From Geosporobacter ferrireducens (GTDB lineage: Bacteria; Bacillota; Clostridia; Peptostreptococcales; Thermotaleaceae): 64,000 nucleotides of DNA. The notes under the pieces were generated by a model. The model had not been told where the DNA came from. It worked only from the letters and a program-made list of their open reading frames with translations, and made no database searches. Below are positions 1-8,515 of this stretch, in pieces (the first letter of the stretch is position 1; each line of letters begins with the position of its first letter). The DNA lies in contig NZ_CP017269.1 of assembly GCF_001750685.1 (NCBI RefSeq), positions 5,435,416 through 5,499,415 of the forward strand, given 5' to 3'. The translations under genes were made by a program, and so were the position numbers.

Positions 1-67
1 GAAGTAGTCATAACAAAATTTTGAAATAAAAACTCGATACACCGTAAAAGCACATCTTATAGTAAAT

Positions 68-105
68 AAGCCATCGCCGCATATTATGAAATGTGGCGAT
101 GGCTT
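68..105. terminator. strong hairpin, possible terminator
   Basis: Long inverted repeat: the arms AAGCCATCGCC (68-78) and GGCGATGGCTT (95-105) pair perfectly and four more pairs (one G-T) extend inward. It lies just past the end of the minus-strand reading frame at 121-318. In that direction it is followed by a weak T-rich tail, so it may terminate leftward transcription. Confidence 0.5.
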
Positions 106-120
106 AATGAAATTTATATA

Positions 121-318
121 TTAAACCAAAGTATCTTGTAATAGATTTCGAGGATATTCCTTAACCCCACAATAAAAATCTTCCTTGGGAGTATTTAAAA
201 ATGTTGATAGTAATGATAATATGTACTTGTACAAGTTTTTTTGATTTATTTTATCATCACTTGAGATGTATGTGAAACGTATATCTCTTTTTTGCTTTTT
301 TAATGGAGCAACTGTCAA
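121..318 (-). pseudogene. unrecognised 65-residue reading frame, probably a gene fragment
   Basis: The frame opens at a TTG with no clear ribosome binding site, and an in-frame stop lies four codons upstream. The product is lysine-rich and I do not recognise it. A strong hairpin follows directly, so this may be the 3' end of a broken gene. The neighbourhood (worn mobile-element DNA) supports a fragment over a complete gene, but a real small protein cannot be excluded. Confidence 0.25.
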
Positions 319-359
319 AAAAGAGGCTTAAAATTGAACTTTTACTGACGTGAATCGTG

Positions 360-660
360 GCCTATAACAATTAGCTATCACGACTTTATCTTAATTGATG
401 AAGTGATGGAAGGAAGTGAAACTGAGCGTATGGGTATGACCATGGGCGAGATGTAAAGCGGTAATTCATGACAAAAAAGGAGTGTAAAATAGAAATCTTC
501 AAGAAGCCTATATTGAGTGCCTAAACAAAATGCTTCCGACTGTGGATTTTGCAAAACTTGATGAGTCCTACAATTCTGCAGATGACAGCTACGCTAAAGA
601 TACCTTAAAGCAAATGCATGATGCATTTGTTGAAACTTATTGCTGCCGTAAAGCGTAAGC
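360..660 (+). pseudogene. degenerate coding remnant, possibly of a recombinase
   Basis: Two overlapping stretches still read like protein but are broken by stops and frame changes. One encodes HDFILIDEVMEGSETER... and ends at a stop near 455. The other runs from about 494 to 657 and encodes NLQEAYIECLNKML... No start codon with a ribosome binding site is present. The second piece loosely recalls the C-terminal part of large serine recombinases; that is only an impression. The rest of the first 685 bases holds nothing else I can support. Confidence 0.25.
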
Positions 661-685
661 TGACTGTTAGGCTGTTATTTCTTAG

Positions 686-1420
686 TTACATCCAATCCTT
701 GCGAACAAAAGACCGAAAGCCAGTGATAAAATAAATAATAAAAGTGACTGTAAGAATCAATATAAATGGAATCGGCTCCAGCCTTGGAGAAAGATTCAGT
801 CCTTGCGGAAACATGGCGTAATAGGGCGGAGCAAAAGGAAACCATGCCCCTATATAAGAATTGAATCCAGTGATAACTATATTGGGTATCACCATAGAGA
901 TACTGAATAAAAGTGCTGTACCAAAAGACTTGAACCGGGTTGATAAGCCAAGCTGGAGCATTGCCAATGGAAGACAAGCAAACCATCCGCCGACAATACC
1001 GGTCAATACCGTTTTCCATGGAATGAGCCCTTCTACGTGAATAAGATTCCCTGTTATCAAATAGCCAGCTAAAAACATGATTTGTACGATAGCCAAAAGA
1101 AAAATTAACACTAAAAATTTGGACAGATATATTTTCCAGCGTGGAAATGGCAGCGTCAGGAGCTGCTTCCATGCCCCGTTTTTGTGTTCGTAAAAACATA
1201 GAAACGCTGCAAATATTCCGGCAAAGAGCGGAAGAAAAAACATTCCATGAAAAGAGACGGCCTGAAAATACAGTGTGTTCCAATTAGGGGCAAAGTAATT
1301 AGTCAAAGATTTTACATTTCCTGCGGCGAGCACAAAACTAGCCGCTATATCCATAAAAATCAGAAGAAAAACCAAAAGCCATCTGACTTTCTTGCATTCT
1401 GAAACAAATAATTTTCCCAT
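686..1420 (-). CDS. ABC transporter permease, lantibiotic/bacitracin-resistance type (distal subunit)
   Basis: A 244-residue integral membrane protein with about six hydrophobic segments. It opens with a short cytoplasmic stretch (MGKLFVSECKKVRW), as ABC-2 permeases of the BcrB/LanE/LanG immunity type do. ATG is preceded by AGGAGGA. It is the last gene of a minus-strand operon (regulator genes, ATPase, permease, permease), 12 bases after the sister permease. The pair would form the membrane channel of an exporter that removes or detoxifies a cell-envelope-active peptide. The substrate is inferred from family and context only. Confidence 0.8.
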   Translation of the reverse strand: MGKLFVSECKKVRWLLVFLLIFMDIAASFVLAAGNVKSLTNYFAPNWNTLYFQAVSFHGMFFLPLFAGIFAAFLCFYEHKNGAWKQLLTLPFPRWKIYLSKFLVLIFLLAIVQIMFLAGYLITGNLIHVEGLIPWKTVLTGIVGGWFACLPLAMLQLGLSTRFKSFGTALLFSISMVIPNIVITGFNSYIGAWFPFAPPYYAMFPQGLNLSPRLEPIPFILILTVTFIIYFITGFRSFVRKDWM

Positions 1421-1432
1421 ATCAGATTCCTC

Positions 1433-2140
1433 CTATTTGATTTCCAGGGCACGAAAGCGCATGGCTCCTGCCCAGAGCAAAAACATTCCCAGTACTGCCC
1501 CCAAAACAATCCAATTAATATACCCTTTAATAAAAGGACTGGCCATAGAGGGGTATGCCCACGGCAGGATATATAGGATTTTCACTCCGAATCTTCCAAG
1601 AAACAAGCTTGAGATAGCGCCAATCACACCCACCGCCAACGGAAGCGTTTGGTTGTGAAAACGAAGCGATAAAAATTGTTGAATCGCAAGCACTGGGAGA
1701 GATGCGGCAAGGCAGCCCAAAACCTGCTTGACTAAGAAATAGAATGGCAGAGGCTGGTCAGTATATACAAGCCAAATCACCGATGACCCTCCAATAATCA
1801 ACAGGCTGCATCCCAACATCAAAATACCTATCCAAATTGCCTTGGTGAAGTAGAATGTTGTTCGGCTCACCGGCATGGAAAATATCAATTTCAATCCCTG
1901 CGATTGATGTTCGGTTTCAGCCATGATACTACACAGCAAGGAACCCGTCAGCAACACGGTAAAAGACAAAAACATGTACATGACATTCAGCCCTGCATAG
2001 ACGCCGGATTCACCCTGACGGAAATACAAGTACCATTCAATACAAGTGAATAAAAGCAGAATGGCCGCACTGATGGCCGGAATCCATAAGCAAATTCGCC
2101 TTATTTTAATGTACTCAGAAGAAAGTACCCTTTTCATCAT
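1433..2140 (-). CDS. ABC transporter permease, lantibiotic/bacitracin-resistance type (proximal subunit)
   Basis: A 235-residue membrane protein with about six transmembrane segments, similar in layout to the permease that follows it. Its ATG overlaps the ATPase stop codon by four bases (ATGA), a sign of translational coupling. AAAGGAG lies upstream inside the ATPase gene. It probably pairs with the other permease around a dimer of the ATPase. The closest named families are MutE/EpiE and BcrB; I cannot choose between them by eye. Confidence 0.8.
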   Translation of the reverse strand: MMKRVLSSEYIKIRRICLWIPAISAAILLLFTCIEWYLYFRQGESGVYAGLNVMYMFLSFTVLLTGSLLCSIMAETEHQSQGLKLIFSMPVSRTTFYFTKAIWIGILMLGCSLLIIGGSSVIWLVYTDQPLPFYFLVKQVLGCLAASLPVLAIQQFLSLRFHNQTLPLAVGVIGAISSLFLGRFGVKILYILPWAYPSMASPFIKGYINWIVLGAVLGMFLLWAGAMRFRALEIK

Positions 2141-3045
2141 AAGCTTTCTCCTTTTCCAGTCAACTGTAAAAAGATATCTTCCAAAGATGCGGTATGTTCG
2201 CTGACATGCTGCACCGAATACGGCTGAAGCAGTTTGAATATTTCTGCCTGACTCATTCCCTCTGTTATAGGAATCAGCAGTTCATTGTTTTTTAGTTCAA
2301 CCTCTGCTCCATGAGCAGAAAGCGCACGGTATGCTTCATCCGGATGATCGGTAATAATAGATAGTCGTGTTTGGCTGTTCTTTTTAAGTTCCTCAATACG
2401 GTCTTGAAAGATAAGCTTGCCGTTCTGGATGATGCCCACATAATCAGAAATTGATTGAATTTCACTCAAAATATGGCTGGACAAAAAAATGGTTATCCCC
2501 TGTTCGTGAGACAGGGACAACATCAAATTGCGAATTTCCTGAATACCGGCTGGATCAAGGCCGTTGATAGGTTCGTCCAGTATTAAAATTCGTGGCTTGC
2601 GGATTAATGCCTGAGCGATTCCTAAACGCTGTTTCATACCGAGAGAATACCCTTTTACGGTTTGCTGTGCATATGGGGTCAGCCGAACGGTATCAAGGAC
2701 TTCACTAATGTTCCTTTCTGGTAAACCCATAAGCTCCGATATGATTTTAAGGTTTTTATACGCCGATAAATGTCTATAATAAGAGGGTGATTCTACAAGA
2801 GAACCTACATTTCTTAAAATTGCTTCCCGGTCGCGCCTCAGTGAGCGCCCCATGATTTGAATGGACCCTTCATCTGAATGAATCAAGCTGAGTAGCATAC
2901 GGATGGTTGTGGTTTTTCCCGCACCGTTTGCTCCTAAAAAACCGTAAATTTTTCCTTCCGGAACTCGTAAATCAATATGATCCACCGAAACGTGTTCACC
3001 AAAACGCCGTGTCAGGCCGCTGGTTTCAATAATATATTCAGACAT
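2137..3045 (-). CDS. ABC transporter ATP-binding protein (BcrA/LanF type)
   Basis: A 302-residue ATPase with Walker A GANGAGKT at residues 38-45, an ABC signature variant SLGMKQ, Walker B ILILDEP and a downstream switch histidine (SSHILSE). The roughly 80-residue C-terminal extension is usual for BcrA-type ATPases. ATG has GGAGGAAAAA upstream. It drives the two downstream permeases and is encoded 90 bases after the histidine kinase, so it is probably induced through that two-component system. The likely role is resistance to a peptide antibiotic. Confidence 0.88.
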   Translation of the reverse strand: MSEYIIETSGLTRRFGEHVSVDHIDLRVPEGKIYGFLGANGAGKTTTIRMLLSLIHSDEGSIQIMGRSLRRDREAILRNVGSLVESPSYYRHLSAYKNLKIISELMGLPERNISEVLDTVRLTPYAQQTVKGYSLGMKQRLGIAQALIRKPRILILDEPINGLDPAGIQEIRNLMLSLSHEQGITIFLSSHILSEIQSISDYVGIIQNGKLIFQDRIEELKKNSQTRLSIITDHPDEAYRALSAHGAEVELKNNELLIPITEGMSQAEIFKLLQPYSVQHVSEHTASLEDIFLQLTGKGESL

Positions 3046-3135
3046 GATTTTTCCTCCTGTTTTTCTTTATAACAGGATTATAGATCATGAATCTTATTCT
3101 CAGGTAAACGAAAGTAAAATGTAAGTAAAATCGTA

Positions 3136-4233
3136 TTATAGAATGGATAATTCGATCAGGATGGTAGTCCCTTTTCTGGGTGCGCTTTCTACACGGATTG
3201 TACCATTATGTAGCTCAACAAATTGCTTGGCAATCGCCATGCCAAGCCCCGAGCCTTGGGGTGGGCGGTCTGTTGATGTTCCCCTGTAATAATTTTTAAA
3301 TAAATTGCTTCTGGTTTCCTCGCTCATTCCGTTGCCGTTGTCTGTAATCTGTATGCAAAAAGTATTCTGTTGCTTTTTTATAGATACTCGTATTTCTGTC
3401 TCCGGCGGGTTGTGAACTACCGCATTGATGAGAACATTTTGCAGCGCTCTCTGCAATAGGATGGTATCTACGTCCAGAAAACAGGTTTCCAAATCCGACT
3501 CATAAGAAAAAGCATACTCAACACAACGGGGTGAATTGGCGATATCCAGTACGATCTTCCGCAGAAATTCTATCATTTCCGTCTGCGTCTTTTGAAGAGT
3601 GACTTTTCCATCCTCAGATTGGAATGAAACATTTAAATCATCTATAAGGTTTTTAATATGTGTGGATTTTCCCTCAATTTTTATGCCGAAATCTTTTAAT
3701 TCAATGTCAGACCACTTATATTGATCGGCAGAAATCATGGAAGCGTACCCTTGAATATAGGAAAGCGGTGTTTTCAAATCGTGTGTTATTCCTGCAAGCC
3801 ATTCCCTGCGGTTTTTCTCTAACATTCTTCGATCTGTTTCGCTTTGTATTAATTTATCGGTCAACATTTGCATCTGCATCAGAAGCTCTTTATATAGGAA
3901 CTGTGTACATTTGTAAAAAAAGGAATCCCTGTGCGATAAAAAGCCGCTCATAACAGGCTCCTGAAGGGTTCCCTGCGCCAGCGACTGAATCCAATGGATT
4001 ATATGGAGAATGGGTCTTATGCTTATCCAAATGAACAGATATGCTGTAAGTATTCCTAAAACAAGCAGCACAGTAGATCGGAAAATCCCCACATTCACAT
4101 TTCTAAGGAAAGGAAATACATTTCGTACCATAATAAATAAAATCATAATGATACCAAAACAAAGTATATAAGCCAGCAACAGTAGAACAATCAAAACAAG
4201 AATTCGCATCCCCATTTTTAAAGAAGTTTTCAT
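3136..4233 (-). CDS. sensor histidine kinase
   Basis: A membrane-bound sensor of about 365 residues. Two hydrophobic segments (about 11-36 and 52-72) flank a very short outer loop, as in intramembrane-sensing kinases that respond to peptide antibiotics through a partner ABC transporter. The H-box HDLKTP has its phosphoryl histidine at 151, followed by N-box NVLINAVVHN, DNGNGMS and GSGLGMAIAK. I chose the ATG at 4231-4233 because AAGGAG precedes it and it begins 4 bases after the response-regulator stop. A longer frame reading back into the regulator gene lacks such a site. Confidence 0.9.
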   Translation of the reverse strand: MKTSLKMGMRILVLIVLLLLAYILCFGIIMILFIMVRNVFPFLRNVNVGIFRSTVLLVLGILTAYLFIWISIRPILHIIHWIQSLAQGTLQEPVMSGFLSHRDSFFYKCTQFLYKELLMQMQMLTDKLIQSETDRRMLEKNRREWLAGITHDLKTPLSYIQGYASMISADQYKWSDIELKDFGIKIEGKSTHIKNLIDDLNVSFQSEDGKVTLQKTQTEMIEFLRKIVLDIANSPRCVEYAFSYESDLETCFLDVDTILLQRALQNVLINAVVHNPPETEIRVSIKKQQNTFCIQITDNGNGMSEETRSNLFKNYYRGTSTDRPPQGSGLGMAIAKQFVELHNGTIRVESAPRKGTTILIELSIL

Positions 4234-4237
4234 AACC

Positions 4238-4942
4238 TCAATTCTCCTTTTTATGTGGGATAAATTTATATCCCAATCCACGGATATTCTGGATATATTT
4301 TGGTTTTTCGCTGCTTGGTTCAATCTTTTTGCGAATTTTAGAAATATGTATCACAACTGTCTTTTCATCGCCGAAATTAGCTTGCCCCCATACGCTTTCA
4401 TACAATTGCGCAACCGTAAAAATACGGTTGGGATGTTCTGCGAAAAAAAGGAGAAGGGAATATTCTAAAGCAGTGAACTCCAAAATTATTTCATTTTGTT
4501 TCACCTCGCACGAGTCTTTGTTGATACTGAAATCTTCAAATTCTAAAATATGCTTCTGTTCTTTGTGTAAATATATCTGCTGATGCCTGAGTTGAACCTT
4601 AATCCGCGCAGCAAGCTCCATTGGATTAAAAGGCTTTGTAATATAATCATCTCCGCCCATGGCGAACCCTGCTAATTTGTCATAGTCCGATGTTTTAGCC
4701 GTCAGAAAAAGTACGGGCACATCTGTATTCTTGCGTAGTTCCATACAAAGCTCCAGCCCACTGATATCTGGAAGCATGATGTCTAATACAATCAGTCTGG
4801 GTGTAAATTCCTGAATCATCTGTAGTGCTTCCTTGCCAGACTGTGCTTTTTTGATATTCTGGAAGCCTTCTTTTCTCAAAACGATCTCGAGCATATCTAA
4901 AATTCCAGTTTCATCGTCTACCAGCAGAATATGTTGTTCCAT
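4238..4942 (-). CDS. response regulator, OmpR/PhoB family
   Basis: About 234 residues: a receiver domain (acidic pair at 9-10, phospho-acceptor D54, conserved lysine in FLTAKTS) followed by a winged-helix output domain (LEFTALEYSLLLFF... VWGQ... HISKIRKKIE... IRGLGYKF). Its partner is the kinase gene that follows directly. The start at 4940-4942 is preferred because AAAGGAG lies about 8-9 bases upstream; two ATG codons further upstream fit less well. It is likely to activate the downstream ABC operon. Confidence 0.9.
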   Translation of the reverse strand: MEQHILLVDDETGILDMLEIVLRKEGFQNIKKAQSGKEALQMIQEFTPRLIVLDIMLPDISGLELCMELRKNTDVPVLFLTAKTSDYDKLAGFAMGGDDYITKPFNPMELAARIKVQLRHQQIYLHKEQKHILEFEDFSINKDSCEVKQNEIILEFTALEYSLLLFFAEHPNRIFTVAQLYESVWGQANFGDEKTVVIHISKIRKKIEPSSEKPKYIQNIRGLGYKFIPHKKEN

Positions 4943-4977
4943 TTTCATCTCTCCTTTGCTAAACAAATAATATTACA

Positions 4978-5154
4978 TTAAAATGCTTTTTTCTTTCTTG
5001 CATCTAAAGGTTTTTCTGCATCCTTTGGTATCGCCCATGCATGACCAAAGCGAATGGCTCCAGTAATCCTGTTTTCCTCACAGAGCTTCTGTATCCTCCG
5101 CTTAGAAATCCCCCATTTATCAGCAGCCTGCTGTACAGATATATAATTAAGCAT
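4978..5154 (-). CDS. small helix-turn-helix DNA-binding protein (excisionase/MerR-like fold)
   Basis: A 58-residue protein with the pattern MLNYISVQQAADKWGIS...RRIQKLCEENRI...G....WAIP, the usual small winged-HTH layout of excisionase-family proteins in conjugative elements. GGAGG sits 7 bases before the chosen ATG; an earlier ATG lies only one base from that site. It is the first gene of the minus-strand resistance operon, just before the response regulator. It may be a regulator or a relic of mobile-element control. The function is inferred from the fold alone. Confidence 0.75.
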   Translation of the reverse strand: MLNYISVQQAADKWGISKRRIQKLCEENRITGAIRFGHAWAIPKDAEKPLDARKKKAF

Positions 5155-5325
5155 TTGCATTCCTCCATTGTGCATATATAACTTTTAGTGTATACGCAAA
5201 AACGAATAAAATCAAGAGAATAAATCTCAACTTTATGGGTTGTGCAGCTTCTCACTTTTTCCTTAAAAGAAGTGAGGGGCAGTTTTATACCTTCTCTTTC
5301 TCGTTCGAAAGGAGTGTTCGCAAAC

Positions 5326-5637
5326 ATGAAACGAGGTAACTTTTTTGTCGTACAAAATCAGATTTTTGATTTTAAACTATCACCGATTGCATTTTATGTG
5401 TATTGCTATCTATGCAAATGCAGAAACAAAAAAAGCGGATGCTATCCAAGCAAGCAAACCATCGCATCGGTCTGTGGAATTGCGGTAAGCTCTGTCAGCA
5501 AAGCTATCAAACAGCTTTCGGATGCAGGGCTGATTGCTGTTACAAAAAATTTCCTCGTCGGCAGGCAAATCAATAACTCCTATGAAATTACTGATTTATC
5601 TGTCCGCCAGTCGGATAAACCCATAGGTCATGTTTGA
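5326..5637 (+). CDS. helix-turn-helix protein of the conjugative-element/replication-initiator type
   Basis: A 103-residue protein. The N-terminus (NFFVVQNQIFDFKLSPIAFY) followed by a winged-helix core (PSKQTIASVCGIAVSSVSKA) is typical of the HTH proteins at the start of Tn1549-like elements and of RepA N-terminal domains. The ATG at 5326 has GAAAGGAG upstream. It is divergent from the resistance operon. No relaxase or transfer gene follows, so it is probably an orphan left by a decayed element or a truncated initiator. Confidence 0.7.
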   Translation: MKRGNFFVVQNQIFDFKLSPIAFYVYCYLCKCRNKKSGCYPSKQTIASVCGIAVSSVSKAIKQLSDAGLIAVTKNFLVGRQINNSYEITDLSVRQSDKPIGHV

Positions 5638-6085
5638 AAGTTTTATTGCGCACAAATTTTACTTATTGGTAAGTTGTAGCAGCACTTCAAAGTGCCTGAC
5701 AGAAATGAAGGTTACCGATGTGAAAGTGCGGAGGCGAAATTCAAAAACGAGGTTTAAGATTAACAGTTTTCGTGAAAAATAGCCTCCCGCTAAGGCCTTA
5801 TCAGGCTTAGCCGACATCATTTTTGTCTACTCAAGGCACGTGGAGTGCGTAATAGGAATGCAAAGGAAAGATACGTAGAAATCCTGAGTTTTCAGCACTT
5901 TGTGCGATATACTACTTTTACAAGAGATGGCGATGATTTCAGGAATAAGGTGCTGAGATATAAAATTGATGTTTCCGTTGTATTGGACATGGAGTGTGTA
6001 GATATGTTTAATGCATGCGTGGATTAGAGTGTTTAGGCATGTCCATATTACGCAGTGTGAAGCAAATTTAAGACTGGGAAATTAT
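5638..6085 (+). other. gene-free stretch, probable mobile-element remnant
   Basis: I see no convincing gene here. A 60-codon open frame at 5845-6027 has no recognisable content and no good ribosome binding site. The stretch contains small palindromes, for example GCACTT-CA-AAGTGC at 5682-5695, and a block near 5725-5830 that resembles non-coding DNA of conjugative elements. An old transfer-origin or spacer region is possible but unproven. Confidence 0.35.
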
Positions 6086-6124
6086 AAGAGAATGTCGGTT
6101 AATTAGCTGGCGTTCTCTTTTATA
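6086..6124 (+). terminator. candidate rho-independent terminator
   Basis: AAGAGAATG (6086-6094) pairs with CGTTCTCTT (6111-6119; one G-T pair) around an AT-rich loop and is followed by TTTATAT. It marks the right end of the accessory segment and isolates the sugar locus from upstream transcription. Confidence 0.5.
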
Positions 6125-6242
6125 TAAATAAACCAACTAATTTTACTTAAATTTCTAACGTGCACACATAAGTTGACCTCAATATAACATATGCTATGAC
6201 ACAAGTCGAAAATCAATCTATTGTCAGAATAAATAAAAAATA

Positions 6243-6302
6243 TTGACAGATTAATTATTATCATATAAAATATACTTACTTAATAAAGTTAAATAAGTAA
6301 GT
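6243..6302 (+). promoter_or_regulatory. promoter and probable ROK-repressor operator
   Basis: The -35 box TTGACA (6243-6248) and -10 box TAAAAT (6266-6271) are 17 bases apart. Directly downstream an inverted repeat, ACTTACTTA (6274-6282) and TAAGTAAGT (6294-6302), covers the expected start of transcription and sits 20 bases before the ROK repressor ATG. An operator overlapping +1 is what an autoregulated XylR/NagC-type repressor needs. The assignment to this repressor is inferred from position. Confidence 0.65.
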
Positions 6303-6322
6303 TAAAGGAATGGACGACAATC

Positions 6323-7516
6323 ATGGAAAAAAAAGCCGGAAATCCAAAGACGATTCGAGAAAACAATCAAAAGGTTTTAGCCCACTATTTATTTGAACAC
6401 AGTCCTACAGCAATCTCAGAATTATCTAGAATTTTCAAACTGAGTTTACCGAGTATTTATAAAAACATTTCTCAATTAATCGATCACAACATTATTAAGG
6501 AAACAGGGGAAGGAGATTCTTTAGGCGGACGAAGGCCAATGCTCTTCAGCTTTAACTATGATCTAGGCTACATAGCAAGCGTTGACCTCAAGGGAGAGTA
6601 CCTAAGACTAGCCTTGGCAAATCTGGGATTAAAGATTATTGCCAGGGAAGATATCAATATGCGAGACTTCAAGAATGGAAATGATCTTATTAACAAAGGC
6701 ATAGAATCACTAAAAACACTAATGAAAGCAAACAGTATTGCTCAGGAAAAGCTTTTCTCCATTGCGGTTGGCTTTCCAGGCTCCATTAACAATATTACCG
6801 GACAAACATATATGCTTCCTGTCTGGCTAGATATTTGGGAAGGCGTTAACATAAAAAGGTTAATTAATGAAGAATTTCCTGCTGTCAATGTAATAGTAAA
6901 AAATGATATGAATCTTGCTGCCATTGGAGAGATGAGGTATGGTGTAGGCAGAGGCTATAAGAACTTGATCTATGTCAGCCTGGATATGGGGGTGGGAGCA
7001 GGTATAATAATTGATGGTTGTTTATATGAAGGAAGTCGGTTTGCCTCTGGTGAGATTGCTTTTTTTAAAACCAACATGGGATCAAATACCACACTTGAAG
7101 ATGAAATATCTATTCGAGGGATTACGAATCGTATAGTAAGGGATATGGAGAAGAATATTGAAAATAGACTGGAACGTTTTCTGATTAACAACAAAAGAAT
7201 TCTCAACTTTGCAGAAGTGAAAAAAGCTGTTATAGAGAAGGATCCTTATATACTGGGAGTAATGAAGGATGTTTCTGAGAGATTGGGATTTGTTTTATAT
7301 AATATCAGTGTCTTTCTTGATAATGAATTGATTATTATAAGTTCTAAAACCATTGATATGGGATACGACATTAAAAAGGATCTGGATGAAATTATCAAAA
7401 AAAACACCCTGATAGAAGTTAAGACGGAGTATGCCTCACTGAATCAGGATGAGGTCATATATGGAGGCTTTGCCTTGTCTCTGGATCATATATTGGATAA
7501 AATTATCACCTATTAA
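6323..7516 (+). CDS. ROK-family transcriptional repressor (XylR/NagC-like)
   Basis: 397 residues. The N-terminal winged HTH (residues about 10-70: NNQKVLAHYLFEHSPTAISE... SLPSIYKNISQLI) is followed by a ROK sugar-binding domain from about 85 on (VGFPGSINNITG, VKNDMNLAAIGEMRYG, GVGAGIIIDGCLYEG). The zinc-binding cysteine cluster usual in ROK proteins is missing. The gene is AT-rich, unlike the GC-richer kinase and transporter genes 26 bases downstream. It probably represses itself and the sugar operon and is released by the sugar or its phosphate. Confidence 0.85.
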   Translation: MEKKAGNPKTIRENNQKVLAHYLFEHSPTAISELSRIFKLSLPSIYKNISQLIDHNIIKETGEGDSLGGRRPMLFSFNYDLGYIASVDLKGEYLRLALANLGLKIIAREDINMRDFKNGNDLINKGIESLKTLMKANSIAQEKLFSIAVGFPGSINNITGQTYMLPVWLDIWEGVNIKRLINEEFPAVNVIVKNDMNLAAIGEMRYGVGRGYKNLIYVSLDMGVGAGIIIDGCLYEGSRFASGEIAFFKTNMGSNTTLEDEISIRGITNRIVRDMEKNIENRLERFLINNKRILNFAEVKKAVIEKDPYILGVMKDVSERLGFVLYNISVFLDNELIIISSKTIDMGYDIKKDLDEIIKKNTLIEVKTEYASLNQDEVIYGGFALSLDHILDKIITY

Positions 7517-7542
7517 GGTTTATTTAGAAATGAGGGAAGAAT

Positions 7543-8514
7543 GTGCATTCTAACAGGACAACAAAACTCTATGCGGTGGGTGTTGACATAGGTGGCACCA
7601 AAATACTGATTCTAATAACAGACCAATCGGGAAGAGTGCTCTTCAAGAAAAGGGTGGAATCAACAGGGGATCTAGAAAGAATCTGTGAAATAATCAACGC
7701 TGCTCTGAAAGAAGCTTCCATAGCCCATCATCAAATAATGGGCATGACGGTGGGCATACCGGGTCATGTGGACAGCCTGGAGGGAATCGTAAAAAATTCC
7801 GTTCAGCTTGGCTGGAAGGATTTAAACATAAAGGCATACATAAGTCGGCGCTTTTCCTTTCCTGTCTTTATCAAAAACGATGTAAATTGTGCGGCATTAG
7901 GAGAAAAATGGCTGGGAAACGGAGAAAACAGCAGTCATATGGTCTATATCTCCCTTGGAACAGGGGTAGGAGGCGCCATTATAGCCAACGGTTCTCTGGT
8001 GGAGGGCTCGACCTATTCGGCAGGGGAGTTTGGATATATAACCGACAGTGACGATATTAAAAAAGGCATCGACAGTGACTGGGATCAGTATGGAAATCTG
8101 GAAAGAAAAATCTCCGGCTTTGCACTGGATGAAAAAGCAAGGCAGATTGGACTGACGGCGAGGGAGCTGTTTGTAGAATACAATAAGGGAAACAGCGCAG
8201 CTCAGGAAATCATCGACTCCTTTATAAAAAACCTTTCCCTCGTCATCTCCAATCTGGTTAATATACTCAATCCAGAGTATGTTATCATAGGGGGCGGAGT
8301 GTCAGAATCCATGGAATGTATTCTGGACCCTATAAAGAGCTATGTAAAAAAGCTTACAATGTTTCCGACAAAAATCCGATTATCTAAGCTGGGGGGGGAA
8401 GGAGGAGCGTTTGGTTGTGTTTATAATGTGCTGTCCGGAATGGAAGACAGCACAGAGCAAGAGGAAGGAATCAGCAAAAAATTAGAAAAGGATAAGAATG
8501 AGAAGGGGGATTAA
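7543..8514 (+). CDS. ROK-family sugar kinase
   Basis: 323 residues starting at GTG, with GAGGGAAG just upstream. VGVDIGGTKI is the ATP phosphate-binding loop; KNDVNCAALGE carries the catalytic aspartate; a second nucleotide-binding part is GTGVGGAIIANG, and the C-terminal GGGVSES is present. The usual ROK zinc motif CxCGxxGC is absent: after GEFGYI the chain continues with acidic residues and no cysteine. With a deaminase for glucosamine-6-phosphate in the same operon, glucosamine or another amino sugar is a plausible substrate. The stop lies one base before the transporter start. Confidence 0.82.
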   Translation: MHSNRTTKLYAVGVDIGGTKILILITDQSGRVLFKKRVESTGDLERICEIINAALKEASIAHHQIMGMTVGIPGHVDSLEGIVKNSVQLGWKDLNIKAYISRRFSFPVFIKNDVNCAALGEKWLGNGENSSHMVYISLGTGVGGAIIANGSLVEGSTYSAGEFGYITDSDDIKKGIDSDWDQYGNLERKISGFALDEKARQIGLTARELFVEYNKGNSAAQEIIDSFIKNLSLVISNLVNILNPEYVIIGGGVSESMECILDPIKSYVKKLTMFPTKIRLSKLGGEGGAFGCVYNVLSGMEDSTEQEEGISKKLEKDKNEKGD

Positions 8515-8515
8515 A

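Noticed and set aside
675..1283. 202-codon minus-strand reading frame overlapping the first permease
   Set aside because: It is in another frame of the permease gene, has a composition unlike real proteins and lacks a ribosome binding site.
5004..5327. 107-codon minus-strand frame over the small HTH gene
   Set aside because: Overlaps two better-supported genes and has no initiation signal.
5845..6027. 60-codon plus-strand reading frame
   Set aside because: No ribosome binding site, no recognisable motif and placement in eroded DNA; treated as non-coding.
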